Shown: positions 24,771-37,311, counted from the first letter of the stretch. The stretch is DNA of 64,000 nucleotides from Cricetomys ansorgei (GCA_026225945.1 JAMJFZ010003625.1:1-64000), one strand, 5' to 3'. Translations and numbers: made by a program. Notes: generated by a model from the letters alone, not told the origin.

Positions 24771-25140
24771 GCAAGAAATCTCACAAAGCCTCAGGGCCTT
24801 CCCCTGGAGAGGGACAGCTTTGGGGAGCAGGGAAGCCACAGGCCACAGTCCCACCTCTTGGGAAGTGGGAAGTGCAGGGAGCTTTGGACTCCTCCCAGGT
24901 AAAATTTACCCACAGAGTCCCCTGAGCTGGGATTACAGGTCTTCCCTGGTGTTCAGAAATCCTTTCCTGATTTCGCTTCTCATTAACCTTAGGGAGTAAT
25001 GGCCATTCAAAAGTCAAAAGCCTTTACAGATTTCTTGGACTGACATAGACCTAAACGGTTTTGCCAAGCTGAAGCATGTGTATGGGTCCTCTGTAGCACA
25101 AGTCCTTTGCTCACTCCTTGCTATAAAAGAATGCTTAGGT
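24771..25140. other. Arm sequence downstream of the LTR-like segment, no gene seen
   Basis: Paired with about 48,597-48,966. Short frames only. Nothing recognised. Confidence 0.45.
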
Positions 25141-25142
25141 GA

Positions 25143-25345
25143 GCTGGAGACAGGACTCAGCAGTTAAGAGCACTGACTGCTCTTCCACAGGACATGGCTT
25201 CAGTACCTAGCACTCACAAGCTGACACACAACCATTCATAACTCCAGTTCCAGGGGATCAAATTCCCTTTTCTGCACTATGTGTACCAGGCACAGAGACA
25301 TACATGCGGACAAAACACAGATACACATTTACTCATTAAAAGGAG
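25143..25345 (+). mobile_element. B2/B3-type SINE
   Basis: agcagttaagagcactgact, then gctcttccacaggac, with a ttactcattaaaa tail. Partner at about 48,392-48,597. Confidence 0.8.
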
Positions 25346-25694
25346 AGAGAGTAAGACAGGGAGAGAGGTAGGGAGGGAGATAGAGAGCCTGCCAGAGTGT
25401 ATGTGCATGGGAGGGGGGGGCAAGTAAGACAGCGAGCATGCAACCTAAGGATTGAGAATATAGTGGACTTAGTACTGTGCATGAGCATAGAGCCTTGGGT
25501 TAGATTCACAGTACTGAGCGAACTAAACATGGTTGCACAAGTTTATAATTCCAGCACTTAACTGGTGGAGGCAAGTGGGTCAGACTTTCAAATGATCCCC
25601 AGTGCCTTAGAGGCCAGACAAGGCCAGGAAACCTTGTCTTAATAATTAATTAAAACTAATGTGTGCGTGTGTGTTGGGAGGCGGTGTCTGAAAG

Positions 25695-25880
25695 ATGGCT
25701 TAGGTCTCACTGCTCACCCAGAGTAGCGAGGTTGTGTTTCCAACACCCACCATTGTGACTCATAGCTGTCTAACTCCAGCCCCAGGGCATCTGACAGTCT
25801 TCTGGCCTCTGTGAGCACCAGTCACATACAGCATACTCAGACATACATGCAAGTAAAACACCCATATACGTTTAAAAAAG
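25695..25880 (+). mobile_element. B2/B3-type SINE, diverged
   Basis: agatggcttaggtctcactg head, cttctggcctctgtgagca middle and cccatatacgtttaaaaa tail. Partner at about 47,860-48,045. Confidence 0.65.
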
Positions 25881-25929
25881 GAAATGTGTAGTAACTTTTG
25901 AAGTTTTCTGTATGTTTTTAAAACTATTT

Positions 25930-26140
25930 GTTTTCTTTCATGAGTTTGAAAGTTTTACCTGCACACATGTTAAGTGCATCAGAGGATGCAATTTCCGCAG
26001 AGGCCAGAAGATGGCATCGTATCCCCTGGAAATGGAGGTTTCCTCCCTTAGGAGCTGCCACTTGTGTGCTGGTGAGGGAAATTTAGTCCTCCACAAGAGA
26101 GGCAAAGGCTCTTAACTGCTGGACCATCTCTCCAGCTCCT
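25930..26140 (-). mobile_element. B3-type SINE
   Basis: gaggccagaagatggcatcg, then cttaactgctggaccatctc and tccagctcc at the head on the minus strand. Partner at about 47,595-47,810. Confidence 0.75.
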
Positions 26141-26700
26141 GAGTTTTCTGTAAGTTTAAGACATGTCCACGATGTCTTTTGTGTGACCCTGTCTCAAAAA
26201 CAAAACAAAACAAAGGCAACTGCCCCTATTTCCGCAGGACTGGTAGTAGAGACGAGTCAGTGAGAAAAGCTTTTTAGTCAGTACTGAGCATTGAACTTAG
26301 ACCCTCATGCTTGTGTTACAAGCTTTATACCCTTTCCATAGCCTGAGCCATGTCCCCAGTCGTATCTTAAATTTCTGACCTCTGGCCTGCCTCCCAGTGC
26401 TGAAATTATAAATGTTGGCCACCATGCGGTTCTATGGTAATGGAGATGAAACCCAGAGCTTAAAGCAAGCCAGGCATGAGTTCCACTGCTGTTTCTTTGT
26501 GACATGGGGGTCTCAGTATGTACCCATATTGAACTTGCTGTGTACACCAGGATCTTCTTAAATTTGTAGCCTTCCTTCTTCCAGAACCTGGAGGGTTATG
26601 CAGCAACCAGGACCCCTTTGTACATTTTAAAAAATAAAACGACAGGGTCTTTATGTAGTCCCCTGGCCTCATGGTCACTATGCTGCTGAGGATAACTGAT
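26141..26700. other. Arm sequence with SINE debris, no gene seen
   Basis: Includes a caaaacaaaacaaa tail (26,200) and degraded B4/B1-like pieces, followed by a (TCC)n stretch at 26,700-26,735. Paired with about 47,030-47,590. Confidence 0.45.
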
Positions 26701-26739
26701 CCTCCTCCTCCTCCTCTTCATCTTCCTCCTCCTCTTTTT

Positions 26740-26880
26740 TGCTTTTTCAAGACAGTGTTTCTGTATTGTTACTGTGGCTGTCCTGGAACAATAGACCAGG
26801 CTGGCCTCATACTCACAGAGATCCACCTGCCTCTGCCTCTCAAGTGCTGGGATTAAAGGTGTGTGCCACCACCACCCAGC
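26740..26880 (-). mobile_element. B1 SINE
   Basis: From ttttcaagacagtgtttctg to gtgtgccaccaccacccagc on the plus strand. A good copy. Partner at 46,848-46,990. Confidence 0.9.
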
Positions 26881-27370
26881 AGTAACCGAACTTCTGTTCC
26901 TCCTGTTTCCATCACACAAATTCTGCATTGTAGGTGTATACCACCATGCGAAGTTTATGAAGGACTAAGGGATGGAATACAGGTTTCCCGGCATGCTAGG
27001 CAAGCACTCTATCAACTGTATTCTGTCCACAGGCTTGCATCATGTGCCGCTGTGAGCTTTGCCCCACGATCATCGGCACTTTCACATTATTTGAGTGTAT
27101 GTGTGCACAGAAGCGTGTGTATGCATGTCCATACGGAGGCCAGAGGTCACTCTGGCTGTTGTCCCTCAGGTGCTGACCACCTTCTCTCTCTTTGTCTGGG
27201 AACCCTAAGCTGACTACCCAGCCATGCCCAGGGACCCAGCTGTCTCTACCTCCTCAGCACTGGGAATGAATCCCATGCCATCAAACCTCACATTCTTTTT
27301 GCATGAGTTCTAAGTCAGTTTCTCGTTGAGGTACTGACTGAGCTATCGATCTCTTCAGAACCCATTTAAA
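26881..27370. other. Arm sequence with B4-like debris, no gene seen
   Basis: Paired with about 46,355-46,847. The identical 116-codon frame in both arms begins just outside the B1 and has SINE-like composition, so it is not supported as a gene. Confidence 0.45.
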
Positions 27371-27374
27371 AACA

Positions 27375-27575
27375 ACAGAGCTGTAGAAATGCCTCAGCGG
27401 TTAAGAGCACTGACTGCTCTTTCAGAAGACTCTGGTTCAATTCCTACCACCCACATGGCAGTTACTGTCTGTAACTCCAGTTCTAAGGATCCAACACCCA
27501 CTTCTGGCCTCTTCAGGCATCAGGCACACACATTCAGACAAAAACTCATACACACAAAATTTAAAAAAAAAACCA
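27375..27575 (+). mobile_element. B2/B3-type SINE
   Basis: gcctcagcggttaagagcac, then tgactgctctttcag, then ccacatggcagttactgtct. Partner at about 46,150-46,350. Confidence 0.85.
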
Positions 27576-27584
27576 AAACTTTGA

Positions 27585-27750
27585 CAGCCATGCAGCAGTG
27601 TTGCAGGCCTTTAATCCCAGCACTCAGGAGGTAGAGTCAGGTGCATCTCTGAGTTCAAGGCCAGCCTGGTCTCCAGAGTGCTTTCCAGAACAACCAGGGC
27701 TACACAGAGAAACCTTGTCTCAAAAAACAAAAACAATAAAATAAATAAAT
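27585..27750 (+). mobile_element. B1 SINE
   Basis: tttaatcccagcactcagga through ccagcctggtctccagagtg and ccttgtctcaaaaaaca. Partner at 45,976-46,136. Confidence 0.88.
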
Positions 27751-28800
27751 AATAAAAACCTTGTCACACCGAAAGTAGATTTATCAAACTTTTCATTCAT
27801 TCTGAACACTCTGTCTTTAATAATTGTGATATATTTAGAAAGTCCTTTTCAAGCTTTAGTGTATATAAAGTAAGTCCCCCTCCGTCCCTCCATCCCTCCC
27901 TCCTTTCCTTTTTTTCTCTCTTTCTCTCTTTCTTCCTGAGACATGTCTTAGAAATGGTATTCATTCTTCTGCCTCAGCTTCCCAAGTGTCACAATAGGTA
28001 TGTGTCACCATGCTTACGCAAACTATTTTATAACATTGTCATATAATTAGATCCTACAAGGACTATACTTCATGGTATTAATCACAGAAAACCTTTCAAG
28101 TTTTGTGTGGTTGTCAGCTAAGGCTCATGTGGAATCCCAGGGAGCAACAGGCCGTGGATGGAGATAATCTTGGTGGATACAACCAGGAGCATGGCATTGA
28201 CATCCAGAAGTCGGAGGCTGTGATGCTTCTATACCCCCTACAGTGTGCAGGATGGCCCATCTTACACGCTCTCAGAGAGAATTATCCAGCCCCAGTGACA
28301 ACTGTAAAGAGGTTAAGAAAGCCTTAATCATTTCCCCTCCCTGGCCAGGAAGAATCTCCAGTTTCAGAGTCTGTGCATTAAACAATAATGAAAAGATTAA
28401 AGATGAAGGGAGAAGGGAAAAGGAAGGAGTAGATAAATTTTTTTCAGGGAACAGGGATTGAAACCAGCACCTTTTGAATGTTACATTTTTTCTCCTATGC
28501 GCCCAAGGAAATCAGGTAAATTAGAGGAAATCATTACGTGTAAAATTTATTTGTATTCTTCTTAGTCCCACACCTCCAACTCAGCCCTCAAATCAAATAC
28601 AATTGATGTTATAGAATATGACAGAGAAAGGAAGAAATGCAGGTCCACATTGCCATACCACTTTGGGACAGGAGTACCAAGAGGAGACTCAGGGTAACCA
28701 TGGTGAAGCATGCCTGCAAAACCAGCACTAGGGAAGCTGAAGTGGAAGGACCCAACGTGAAGACCATCCTGAGCTACTCAGGGAGATCTATCTTAAAAAC
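27751..28800. other. Arm sequence, no gene seen; ~215 bp left-only segment
   Basis: Paired with about 45,130-45,975. Within it, about 28,343-28,560 has no right-arm counterpart: the right arm joins aatcatttcccctc directly to ttcttagttcc near 45,380. A B1-like piece lies at about 27,930-28,020. Confidence 0.55.
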
Positions 28801-28809
28801 AAAAAGCAA

Positions 28810-29030
28810 CAAGTTGGTGAGATGGCTCAGCCATTAAGAGCGCTTGCTGCCCTTTCAGGGGACCCAAGTTTGGTACCCAGCACCCTCATCAAGTAGACTG
28901 TAACTGACTGTAACTCCAGATCCAGGAGAATCAATGCCCTCTCTATTGGCCATGGCTATCCCCACACAGGGCATCATTCAAACAGAACACGCACAAATAG
29001 GAATATAAATAGGCCTTTAAAACAAAACCA
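28810..29030 (+). mobile_element. B2 SINE
   Basis: gttggtgagatggctcagcc, then attaagagcgcttgctg, with a tail of gcctttaaaacaaaac. Partner at about 44,908-45,128. Confidence 0.85.
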
Positions 29031-29034
29031 AACA

Positions 29035-30151
29035 AATAATCGAGGCACTCTTTATTAGCAAATGCCTTTATTTGGACTACTATGTTGCTAACCAGATTAT
29101 ATCACTTCTCAGAGTTAGATTAACATAATGATCTTGAGAACTATAGCAAAGAGCTTGACAAAGCAACAGTACATCAAGTCCTGCATATATGGCTGTCCTT
29201 TTTAGTGACCACACCTCCTTGTTATAGGTGTAATATTAAAAAATATATGGTACACTTAGCACACTTTTCTTATCGAATCTCCATCTAAATTCTGAACTCT
29301 CTCCTCAACAGTGTCATATTTAACAGCATTTTAAATCGACAGAGACGTTTATGATCAAGATTTTTTAAAAAAAATAAGCATATTTCGAACTGACTTATTG
29401 AAGCGAAAACATTTCATTTGATTTGAGCCTGGGTGTGAGGGGAAAATGAAAGTTTACGGTCCATTTTCCTCCACCTATAGTTTATGCTTGTTTACTTACT
29501 TGAAGACCCCCTTAAAAAAGTAGAAAATCAGCAGACTTGTTGAGTGTACCCAAAATATTCTTAAACGTACAAAAATAATCATGTGGAAAGGATACTGTAA
29601 AAAGATACTGATTTTAAGCATAAAAGAATGAGAAAAGCTTCTAATGCATTCTGCACAGCCTGTTACTCCAGCAGATTTTCAGCACTACAAAGTAAGCAAA
29701 GGTGAGTGCACCTCCACATAGTATCTGACCACAGTTCTCCAGTAAGAAGTGGTAGAGCTTGGAAAGCAAAATGGTGAACTAATAATATTCCTATCTACCC
29801 ATCTAAGTAAGTCTCAAGAGATGGACATCCTAAGAGGGAAAGGATACACACAGACAGAATCTGTAAGGATGGGAAAAGTCAAGGGCTGCATTCTAGGAGG
29901 AGAGAACAAATGGTTGGCTGTGTGAGCATGGTTCAGGCGTGCTGAACAGACCCAACTGTATGGGAAAGAGGAGTTGCTCATTACTAAAACTCTTTCTCCA
30001 CAGGCTGTCATGATGAGCTAGTCTTGTTAATCAAAACTAAAGTCTTTTAAATGACCGAGAATTCCTTAAGCCATGAGCACTTCACCTGGGAATAGCTGAC
30101 TTGCTAATCATATGCCTGCCGGTAAAGTTGGTTTTATTCGTATTGGTTATT
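29035..30151 (-). other. Pls3: 3' untranslated region of plastin pseudogene (left arm)
   Basis: About 1.1 kb between the stop codon and two closely spaced AATAAA signals on the minus strand (29,067-29,072 and 29,051-29,056). The length is about what I remember for the plastin 3 3'UTR. It contains no SINE inside and has a counterpart at 43,802-44,905 that is visibly more diverged (about 90% by eye) than the middle of the arms. Confidence 0.7.
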
Positions 30152-30535
<384 letters not shown>

Positions 30536-30835
30536 AGAACACCATATAAGACATTTATCTCCTTTTATATAATGTGGTGGCTGGAATACAAAATTTCTGT
30601 ATTGAAAGTAAGAATCTCTTAGAAACCAGTTCGTTTCTAATGAAAAACAGAAAAGGAGTGGATTGGGATGAGAGGAGGTAGGGAGACACTGGAAGGCTTA
30701 AAGGTGAGGGAGACCAGCATTGGGATATATTATGTGAGAAAAGAATCTATTTCCAATGAGAGGGGGAAAATACAAATCAGTGATCTGGGCATGGTGGCAC
30801 ATGCTTATAATCCTATAATGCTAGCTCTCTGGTGG

Positions 30836-30884
30836 CAGGGGCAAGGGCAGGGGCAGGGGCAGGGGCAGGGACAGGGGCAGGAGG
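30836..30884 (+). repeat. (GGGGCA)n hexanucleotide array inside a B1-like element
   Basis: About eight gggcag-type units, flanked by gggcatggtggcacatgctt and gtccctgagagtttgaaagc of a B1-type SINE. The partner at 43,077-43,122 has about the same number of units. Confidence 0.85.
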
Positions 30885-31019
30885 GTCCCTGAGAGTTTGA
30901 AAGCAGCCAGAGCCACAGAGAGACTTTGTTCTCAAAAATCAGAAAGTACAAATTAATAATTTCTCATTTGTCTTCTGCTGTAGTTTTGGTCTGAGGTTTT
31001 AACTTGTACTAAATCAAAA

Positions 31020-31240
31020 CATGAGATTTATTTTATTTTATGCATATTAGTGTTTTCCCTGCATATATGTATGTGCAGCACATGTTTTCCTGGTGACCAG
31101 AGAGGTCAGAAGAGGGCATTAGATCCCCTGGACATAGAGTTATAGGTGGCTGTGAGCCACCATGTGGGTGCTGGAAACTGAACCCAGGTCCTTTTCAGGA
31201 CCAGCAAGTACTTTTAACTGCTGAGCCTCCTTCTCTTCAA
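31020..31240 (-). mobile_element. B3-type SINE
   Basis: ggtcagaagagggcattaga, then ggctgtgagccaccatgtgg and gctggaaactgaaccc. In the spacer, no partner. Confidence 0.85.
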
Positions 31241-31356
31241 TCTCAAGTTATATTAGATTTTTACAATCTATCATTTTTGGCTTTCCATACTCATTTCTTC
31301 CAAACGTGAAGTGGAAACAAAAGCTTGAAGCACTGACTTCGTATACAAATAAATTT

Positions 31357-31359
31357 GTG

Positions 31360-31396
<37 letters not shown>
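31357..31396 (+). repeat. (GT)n microsatellite
   Basis: About 18 GT units in the plastin intron. Confidence 0.95.
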
Positions 31397-31399
<3 letters not shown>

Positions 31400-32116
31400 G
31401 TGTAATCGGCCAGGTTGACTGCACAGTCTATTACGAAATTCTCTTACAACAGATACTTTTCTTTTGTGGGTATTGTGCTGGGGATGGACCTGAGAGACTT
31501 GTGTATACTAGCTCCCAACCCTTATGTGTGAAACTCAAGTGCTTCGGTTGATGAAACAGGTACTTCTGAATATTGAAGCAAGAGGTAGAGGTGAGGACTT
31601 CATGCTATACAGAGTTGCTGGGACAAAGGCAGGCACACTGTAAGATGGAAAGACTGACATACACGGCTAGAAGGATTGGAAAGAACACACCTCAACTGAT
31701 CTAGGAAGCAGTTACAGGCTATGGCAACAGGAATCTTCACAGATACTAAAGTTTATCATTTCCACTATAAATACCCTTCAAGGAAGAAAGAAACGATGTG
31801 CCTGATTTCTAAGTTTGCAGGATGGTACCTTCACCTTGCTATAAAGTACTGCTGTGGACTCGTTACCAGTAGATATTGGTAAAGTTATCATCGTTTGTCC
31901 ATGAAACTAGGTCATAGTCTTGATCTTTGGGGAAGAAAGAGATGGTAGGAAAGACCTACATTTTGGAATAACACAAGGTGCAAGAAACTTCCAGGGCTCA
32001 GGCTTCTTAAGGTATAGCAAGCACATATAGCGAGAGTGCTTGATACGTAGTATGTGACAGAGGCATAACTGGATAATGTGTTTAAATAATAAAGAGATGC
32101 AGACAAACACTCTGTA
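31400..32116. other. Intron of plastin pseudogene, no other feature seen
   Basis: Intron between exons e and f. Ordinary sequence. Confidence 0.5.
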
Positions 32117-32340
32117 GCCCAGTGGTTCTCAACTTTCCTAAAGTTGCAACCCTAAAGGGGTTCCACATGTGGTAAACCCCAACAATAGAATTATTTTGTT
32201 ACTGTTTCATAACTGTAATTTTGCTACTGTTAGGAATCATGATGTAGATATCTGGTATGCAGATGATCTTGGGCGATCCCTGTGTAAGAATCAGTCACTC
32301 TCCAAAGGGATGACGAAGCACAAGTTGAGAACTACTGCTC
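32117..32340 (+). mobile_element. hAT-type DNA transposon (URR1-like)
   Basis: Starts cagtggttctcaactttcct and ends agttgagaactactg: inverted termini of the rodent URR1 family. Internal aattttgctactgttagg matches the family. Confidence 0.85.
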
Positions 32341-32609
32341 TAAGGTATGATCAGCCATATTTATAAGGGTCATCTTTTCCTTGTTTGAAGTTTGTACTTA
32401 TTTGTATTAAATTGTTTCAAAAATCCACTAAAATAACAGTTAAAAACCTTGAGGGTCACACACAGTGCTAAATTCTTTTTTTATTACTTGTCTTTTGACA
32501 CCATCACACTGTGTAACCCTGACTGTTTTAAAGTCATAATTTTCCTGCTCAGATTCCAGAGTGCTTAGATTACTGCTGTATGTCGCAACACCCACAATCC
32601 ATGATTTTT

Positions 32610-32795
32610 TTAAAGATTTATTTATTTATGTATGTATGTATGAGTGTTCTGTCTGCATGTACACATGCATGCCAGAAGGGGGCATCAGATCTCACTATAG
32701 ATGATTGTGAGCCACCATGTGGTTTCTGGGAATTAAACTCAGGACCTTTGGAGGAGCAGCCAGAGCTCTTAAGCACATAGTCATCTCTCCAGCCC
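32610..32795 (-). mobile_element. B3-type SINE (first of tandem pair)
   Basis: tgccagaagggggcatcaga, then tgattgtgagccaccatgtg, ending tcatctctccagccc at the head. Confidence 0.85.
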
Positions 32796-32796
32796 A

Positions 32797-32976
32797 AAGA
32801 TGTATTTATTCATGTATCTTATGAGTGCTTTATTTCCATGTACACCTGGATGCCAGAAGAGAGCATCAGATCCCCTTATAGATGGTTGTGAGCCACCATG
32901 TGATTTCTGGGAATTGAACTCAGGACAGCAGAAGAGCAGACAGTGCTCTTAACCACTTAGTCATCTCTCCAGCCCC
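32797..32976 (-). mobile_element. B3-type SINE (second of tandem pair)
   Basis: tgccagaagagagcatcaga, then tggttgtgagccaccatgtg, ending tcatctctccagcccc. About 85% like its neighbour, suggesting a tandem duplication or a repeated insertion. Confidence 0.85.
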
Positions 32977-33459
32977 TAATACATACGTCTTATAGTGGGG
33001 AGGGCTGAGGATGGAGCCCAGTGCCTCATTCATTCATTGCAAGCTCTTTACCATGGTGCTGCACCACAGCCTTTCTTGTATGTTTTTCTGTTTTGAGATT
33101 GAATCTCGTTATGTTGGCAGACTGGCCTGGAATGTTCACTTCTCCTGCCTTAGCCTTCTGAGTAGCTAGCTGAATTTATAGGCTTGTACTACAATGTCTA
33201 GTTTTATGATTTCATTTTTATATATTCAAAATTTAAAGATCCTATTTATCTATTGATTGATCTACTTATTTGTTTGTTTGTTTGTGCCTGTGTGTGGGCT
33301 GCAGGTCTGCAGTGTGTGCATGGATTTCAGAGAACAACTTTTAGGAGTAAGTTCTTACTTTGCACCATGTGGGTACCATGATCAAACTCAGGTTATCAAA
33401 CGCTGCAGTAAGTGCATTTACCTGCTGACCCATCATGCTGACCATTATAATTTTTCTTT

Positions 33460-33635
33460 CTTTAAAAAAACAATTTACTTAATTCTACTTTATTTGCATT
33501 GGTGTGAGGGTATCAGAACCCCAGGAACTGGAGTTACAGACATTTGTGAGCTACCATATGGGTGCTGGGAACTGAACCGTGGTCTTCTGGAAGAGTAGCC
33601 AGTGCTCCTAACCACTGAGCCATCTCTCCAGTCCC
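33460..33635 (-). mobile_element. B3-type SINE
   Basis: ggaactggagttacagacat, then gggtgctgggaactgaac and ccatctctccagtcc. Confidence 0.85.
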
Positions 33636-33699
33636 TATAATTTTTCTAACAACAAATTTAAGACTTTGAGCCCTGTAAGGTACAAGTTACCTCCCCTAC

Positions 33700-33701
33700 C
33701 C

Positions 33702-33751
<50 letters not shown>

Positions 33752-33752
33752 G
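33700..33752 (+). repeat. (GT)n microsatellite
   Basis: About 19 GT units followed by tatgtatgtatg. Confidence 0.95.
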
Positions 33753-33799
33753 TGATGATGAACTTGAGGCTTAAAGATATTTCCCTCATTAGGTAGAGA

Positions 33800-33990
33800 G
33801 ATGGCACAATGGCTGTTCTTCAAGTGGACCCAGGTTCAATTCCAAGTACACACATGGTGTCTCACAACAATCTGTACTTTCAGTTTCGGGGATACAACAC
33901 ACTCTTCTGGCCTATTCATGACCCAGACACACAAGTGGTGCGTCAACCTACCTGTGAGGAAAACACTCCTACACAGACAATAACAACATA
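33800..33990 (+). mobile_element. B2-like SINE, diverged
   Basis: gagatggcacaatggctgtt, then ggacccaggttcaattcc and cacacatggtgtctcacaac. Confidence 0.65.
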
Positions 33991-34536
33991 GGATAAAATG
34001 ATGTTTCCCCTAACAGAAGAAACATCCCACTATATTTGTATTTTTGTGTCATTATCCTGTGTGGGCTCTACAAAGCTATTCTTACAGAAGGATGGAGGCT
34101 TGGATAGTTATGTGGAGGGGTACAAAGAGGAAATGTTGGTGAAAAGGATATTATTTAGTGTTAAATAGATAAAACGTAGTTAAGAATAGGCAAATACGGA
34201 GCTAGCAGCTGGCTTGTTTGCTGGGTGCTTGGAAGTAGAAGTCAGTGAGCACTGATGCTCAGAAACGTTCTGTTTCATCTGGTAACAGTGCTCTACAATT
34301 GATTGTAGTGGTGGTCATATAGAGCTGTGAACGTGGTCAAACCATTACATTGTATATTTCCATGAGTCAATTGTATGTCTGTGCACTGGATCTCAACAAA
34401 GCCATTAGGAGTAAAGTTAAAGCCTTAAAGAGAGAAGAGGTCTTCCCCGGATGTCAGCACTGTCCAGTGGGAGAACGTGAACCAGAGATGATTTGCCTGG
34501 CTGTGACATTCACGTTCTTTGTATGACATGGCGCAG
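33991..34536. other. Plastin intron, nothing else seen
   Basis: Ordinary AT-rich intron sequence between exons e and f, with no recognised repeat. Confidence 0.5.
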
Positions 34537-34661
34537 TTGGCGTTATTGTGCTTCTCATCTTCTGTTAGATTCCCGCTCTTAACAAGGTCATGATTAATGC
34601 AGCCTGGCTGGCTGGCATCCATCAAATCTACGACCACCAAACTGGAGCTGATCATCTTGTC
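34537..34661 (-). pseudogene. Pls3: Plastin pseudogene exon e (CH4), splice donor lost
   Basis: Acceptor tttttcataacag is followed by [20 protein letters not shown] and [21 protein letters not shown], close to PLS3 [20 protein letters not shown]. Length is 125 nt, as expected for this exon. The bases after the exon end (GCCAA) are ctgcgc, so the invariant GT of the donor is absent (CT instead). The frame itself is open. Correct splicing to the last exon, 4.25 kb away across the inner arm boundary, is therefore unlikely. Confidence 0.9.
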
Positions 34662-34855
34662 CTGTTATGAAAAAGGGAACACATCTAAGAATTTTAGTTT
34701 ACAAATTAACATGTGCTTCTTTATGTAAGTCTGACCAAGGAAAGAAAATTCTTGCCATTAGCTCAAGAATAATTCTTACAAAGGAACCCAAAGTTGCCCT
34801 TAAAATAACTGAAACATATCTGGCAAACATAATGTATAATAATCAGTATCCTGAC

Positions 34856-35007
<152 letters not shown>

Positions 35008-35079
35008 CTATTCCATGAAGAAAAATGCAAATATCAGAAAGATGCCTCATGCACATTTCAGTCACAACTAAAGATTTCA

Positions 35080-35290
35080 TGGGGGCCAGCAAGATGGCTC
35101 AGTGGTAAAACAGCTGGATGCATGTGTCAGATGACCTGAATTTTATTTCCAGATCCTACAGTGGATAGTGAAAATTGATTTCCAAAAGTTATCCTCTGAC
35201 GTCCATCCGAGACAGTGCTATGAACCTTCATACTCACTCACAAACATACACTTCAAATATCTGCATATCAATTATACTTACACAACATTA
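35080..35290 (+). mobile_element. B2/B4-like SINE
   Basis: gggggccagcaagatggctc, then agtggtaaaacagctgga, with a long A-rich/CA-rich tail. Confidence 0.7.
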
Positions 35291-35384
35291 GCATACACAC
35301 TACAAAACACAACTTCATGCAAATAGACCCATACTATTATATTTATATGTACGTATGTATGTACATATATATGAAGGAGGGGTT

Positions 35385-35658
35385 GGGAAAAATAACTCAG
35401 TTGGTACAGTGCTTGCGGTACAAACACAAACATGAAGACCTGAGATCAATCCCAAGGACCTATTAAAAAATGGTCATGTTGGAATGCATTTGGAATTCTA
35501 GTGCTGTGCGGGGGGAGACAGCAGATTCTGAGGCTCACTGGCCAACCCACCTAGGTAAATAGCTAAGGCTTAGTGCCCATGAAAGGCTCTATCTGAGAGG
35601 AGTGGACAGCTCTCAAAGGAGGTGGATGGTGTTCCTGAGCTTATACACACAAGCGTGT

Positions 35659-35660
<2 letters not shown>
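35385..35660 (+). mobile_element. ID/B4-type SINE
   Basis: aataactcagttggtacagt, then gcttgcggtacaaacac, then agacctgagatcaatccc, then a B1-like right part (aggtaaatagctaaggc). Confidence 0.55.

Positions 35661-35693
<33 letters not shown>
35657..35693 (+). repeat. (TC)n microsatellite
   Basis: About 18 CT units at the tail of the preceding SINE. Confidence 0.95.
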
Positions 35694-35695
<2 letters not shown>

Positions 35696-35699
35696 TTAA

Positions 35700-36510
35700 A
35701 TGTGTATTTTGCATTATTCTCATAGTGGTAGTGACTGGTACCTAGGCATAATGAATTCTTTTGGTGATATCGTTAAGAGAGGTATTTTCATTTTCTGAGG
35801 GGGAAGAAAGAGTGTAGGGGTCAGAGCTCAAAAAGGGGTGCTGAGAAACAGCAACATCTGCACACGACAGGGCTTTTACACTCATGAATTCACAGAGGCC
35901 ATGGTTGCTTGCGCAAGACCCACACAACATCAAGGCACTCAAAATTCCAGCAAGGATGGAGGAAGGATCCATGAGGCCTCATTCCTAGTGCTGGCAGTTG
36001 ATGCTACTAGACGTGACAGTTTTTATGATAAAGTGTGGTGCCAAATAGGTTCCTATCCTCCAAATGGATGGTACCACACTGTGTACATATGGGCAGATTC
36101 AATTAGACCTAGTGGGTTATACAAAACAAAAAAGCCATTTAAGTGGGAGGGGAAAGCAGGAGTTGGAAGAGATAGCAGTGGGATTGGGTATTATTAAAGC
36201 TCATTGTTTACACTATGAAATCCTCAAAGAATTATTAAAAAATGTATCAGGATAAAGGACTCTTCAGTTTGTTAAAGAATTATAAAAAGGGCAGCTATTT
36301 ATGTGTGATCACATGTATGCCGTGGCTCATCTATGGAAGTCAGAGAACCACCTCTATGAGATGGTCAGGTTGTCAATCTGGGTACCATCGTGTTTAACCA
36401 CTGAGCCACCCTGCTGACTCGGTTCTGCATTTTCAAATGGACACATGCACATGTTCACACTTCTGCCAACTATTTTACTTTCTAACTTTCTAACATATTT
36501 CTCACTTTTT
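35700..36510. other. Plastin intron, no gene seen
   Basis: Intron between exons c and d. A SINE fragment lies at 36,300-36,420 (gagccaccctgctgactcgg). The 119-codon frame at 35,838-36,197 is not supported by any homology. Confidence 0.45.
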
Positions 36511-36524
36511 GGTTTGTTCCTCTG

Positions 36525-36660
36525 AGGCAAGGTCTCACTCTGTAGTTCAGGATGTCCTGGAAACTCACTATGTAGCCCAGGCTGGACTCAAAGTAGCCAT
36601 TTCCGTGCCTCAGACTCCTAGGTGCTGAGATTCCAATTATGATTCATCTTCTGGGCTTCT
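36525..36660 (-). mobile_element. B1/PB1-like SINE, old
   Basis: caaggtctcactctgtagtt, then tatgtagcccaggctgga, then ctcctaggtgctgagatt. Confidence 0.65.
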
Positions 36661-37069
36661 GAGAATTTTTACTTTATTTTGGGTTATGGGGGTAGCCTGT
36701 GTGTATGAAAAGTTAACCTGACCTACTGAGCTAGCGCTTTAGCTCCTATGGCAATTTTAGTCAGTGAGCTACATTAGACCATCCATAACCTTATTCAGTG
36801 ACACTGCATCAGGCTTAAGTCTACTTGTCAGACTTCTGTGAGAGACTGACAATAACTACAGTTCTTCTCCCCAACTTTCAATGAAGTAAGTATCTCCCAC
36901 TGAAGATTCAACATACACTCAGAGCAAATTCATCTCCTAGTCTACGTACAATGAGCTTGGAAATGTGTTCCTTGAACTAAATGATTTTAAATCAGTGAAA
37001 ATATAATAAGGGTGAATTCATAGACCCGTATTACTCTGAAGCTTCAACGTCCCACACTGTGCACAATAC
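36661..37069. other. Plastin intron, no feature seen
   Basis: Ordinary sequence between the old SINE and exon c. Confidence 0.5.
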
Positions 37070-37203
37070 CTTCTCATCAGCTGCCAGACTAAAGCCAATG
37101 TCAAGGTTGGGTTGCCATCCTTCAGGTCTTGTCCTCCAAAGCCAACAATGGAGAATTTAGCTGGCTTCTTCCCTAATTCGAATGCATAGTTGCAGTTCTC
37201 TAA
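37070..37203 (-). pseudogene. Pls3: Plastin pseudogene exon c (end of CH3), frame open
   Basis: Acceptor gcatttacag is followed by [37 protein letters not shown] and LVWQLMRR, with donor gtattg after 37,070. The intact family reads [21 protein letters not shown], so this exon is open and well conserved (134 nt, phase 2 end). It lies between a hAT element (37,398-37,620) and the next exon 2.1 kb away. Its frame being open does not rescue the gene, because exons on both sides are broken. Confidence 0.93.
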
Positions 37204-37277
37204 CTGTAAATGCACAAAAGTAAAGGAATGGTTAAAAATTTCCATTCGTTCAATGTGCATGCTCTCTCTCTGTATAT

Positions 37278-37278
<1 letters not shown>

Positions 37279-37311
<33 letters not shown>

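Noticed and set aside
26863..27213. 116-codon frame shared by both arms
   Set aside because: It starts at a B1 SINE edge and runs through SINE-like debris; shared only because the arms are identical there.
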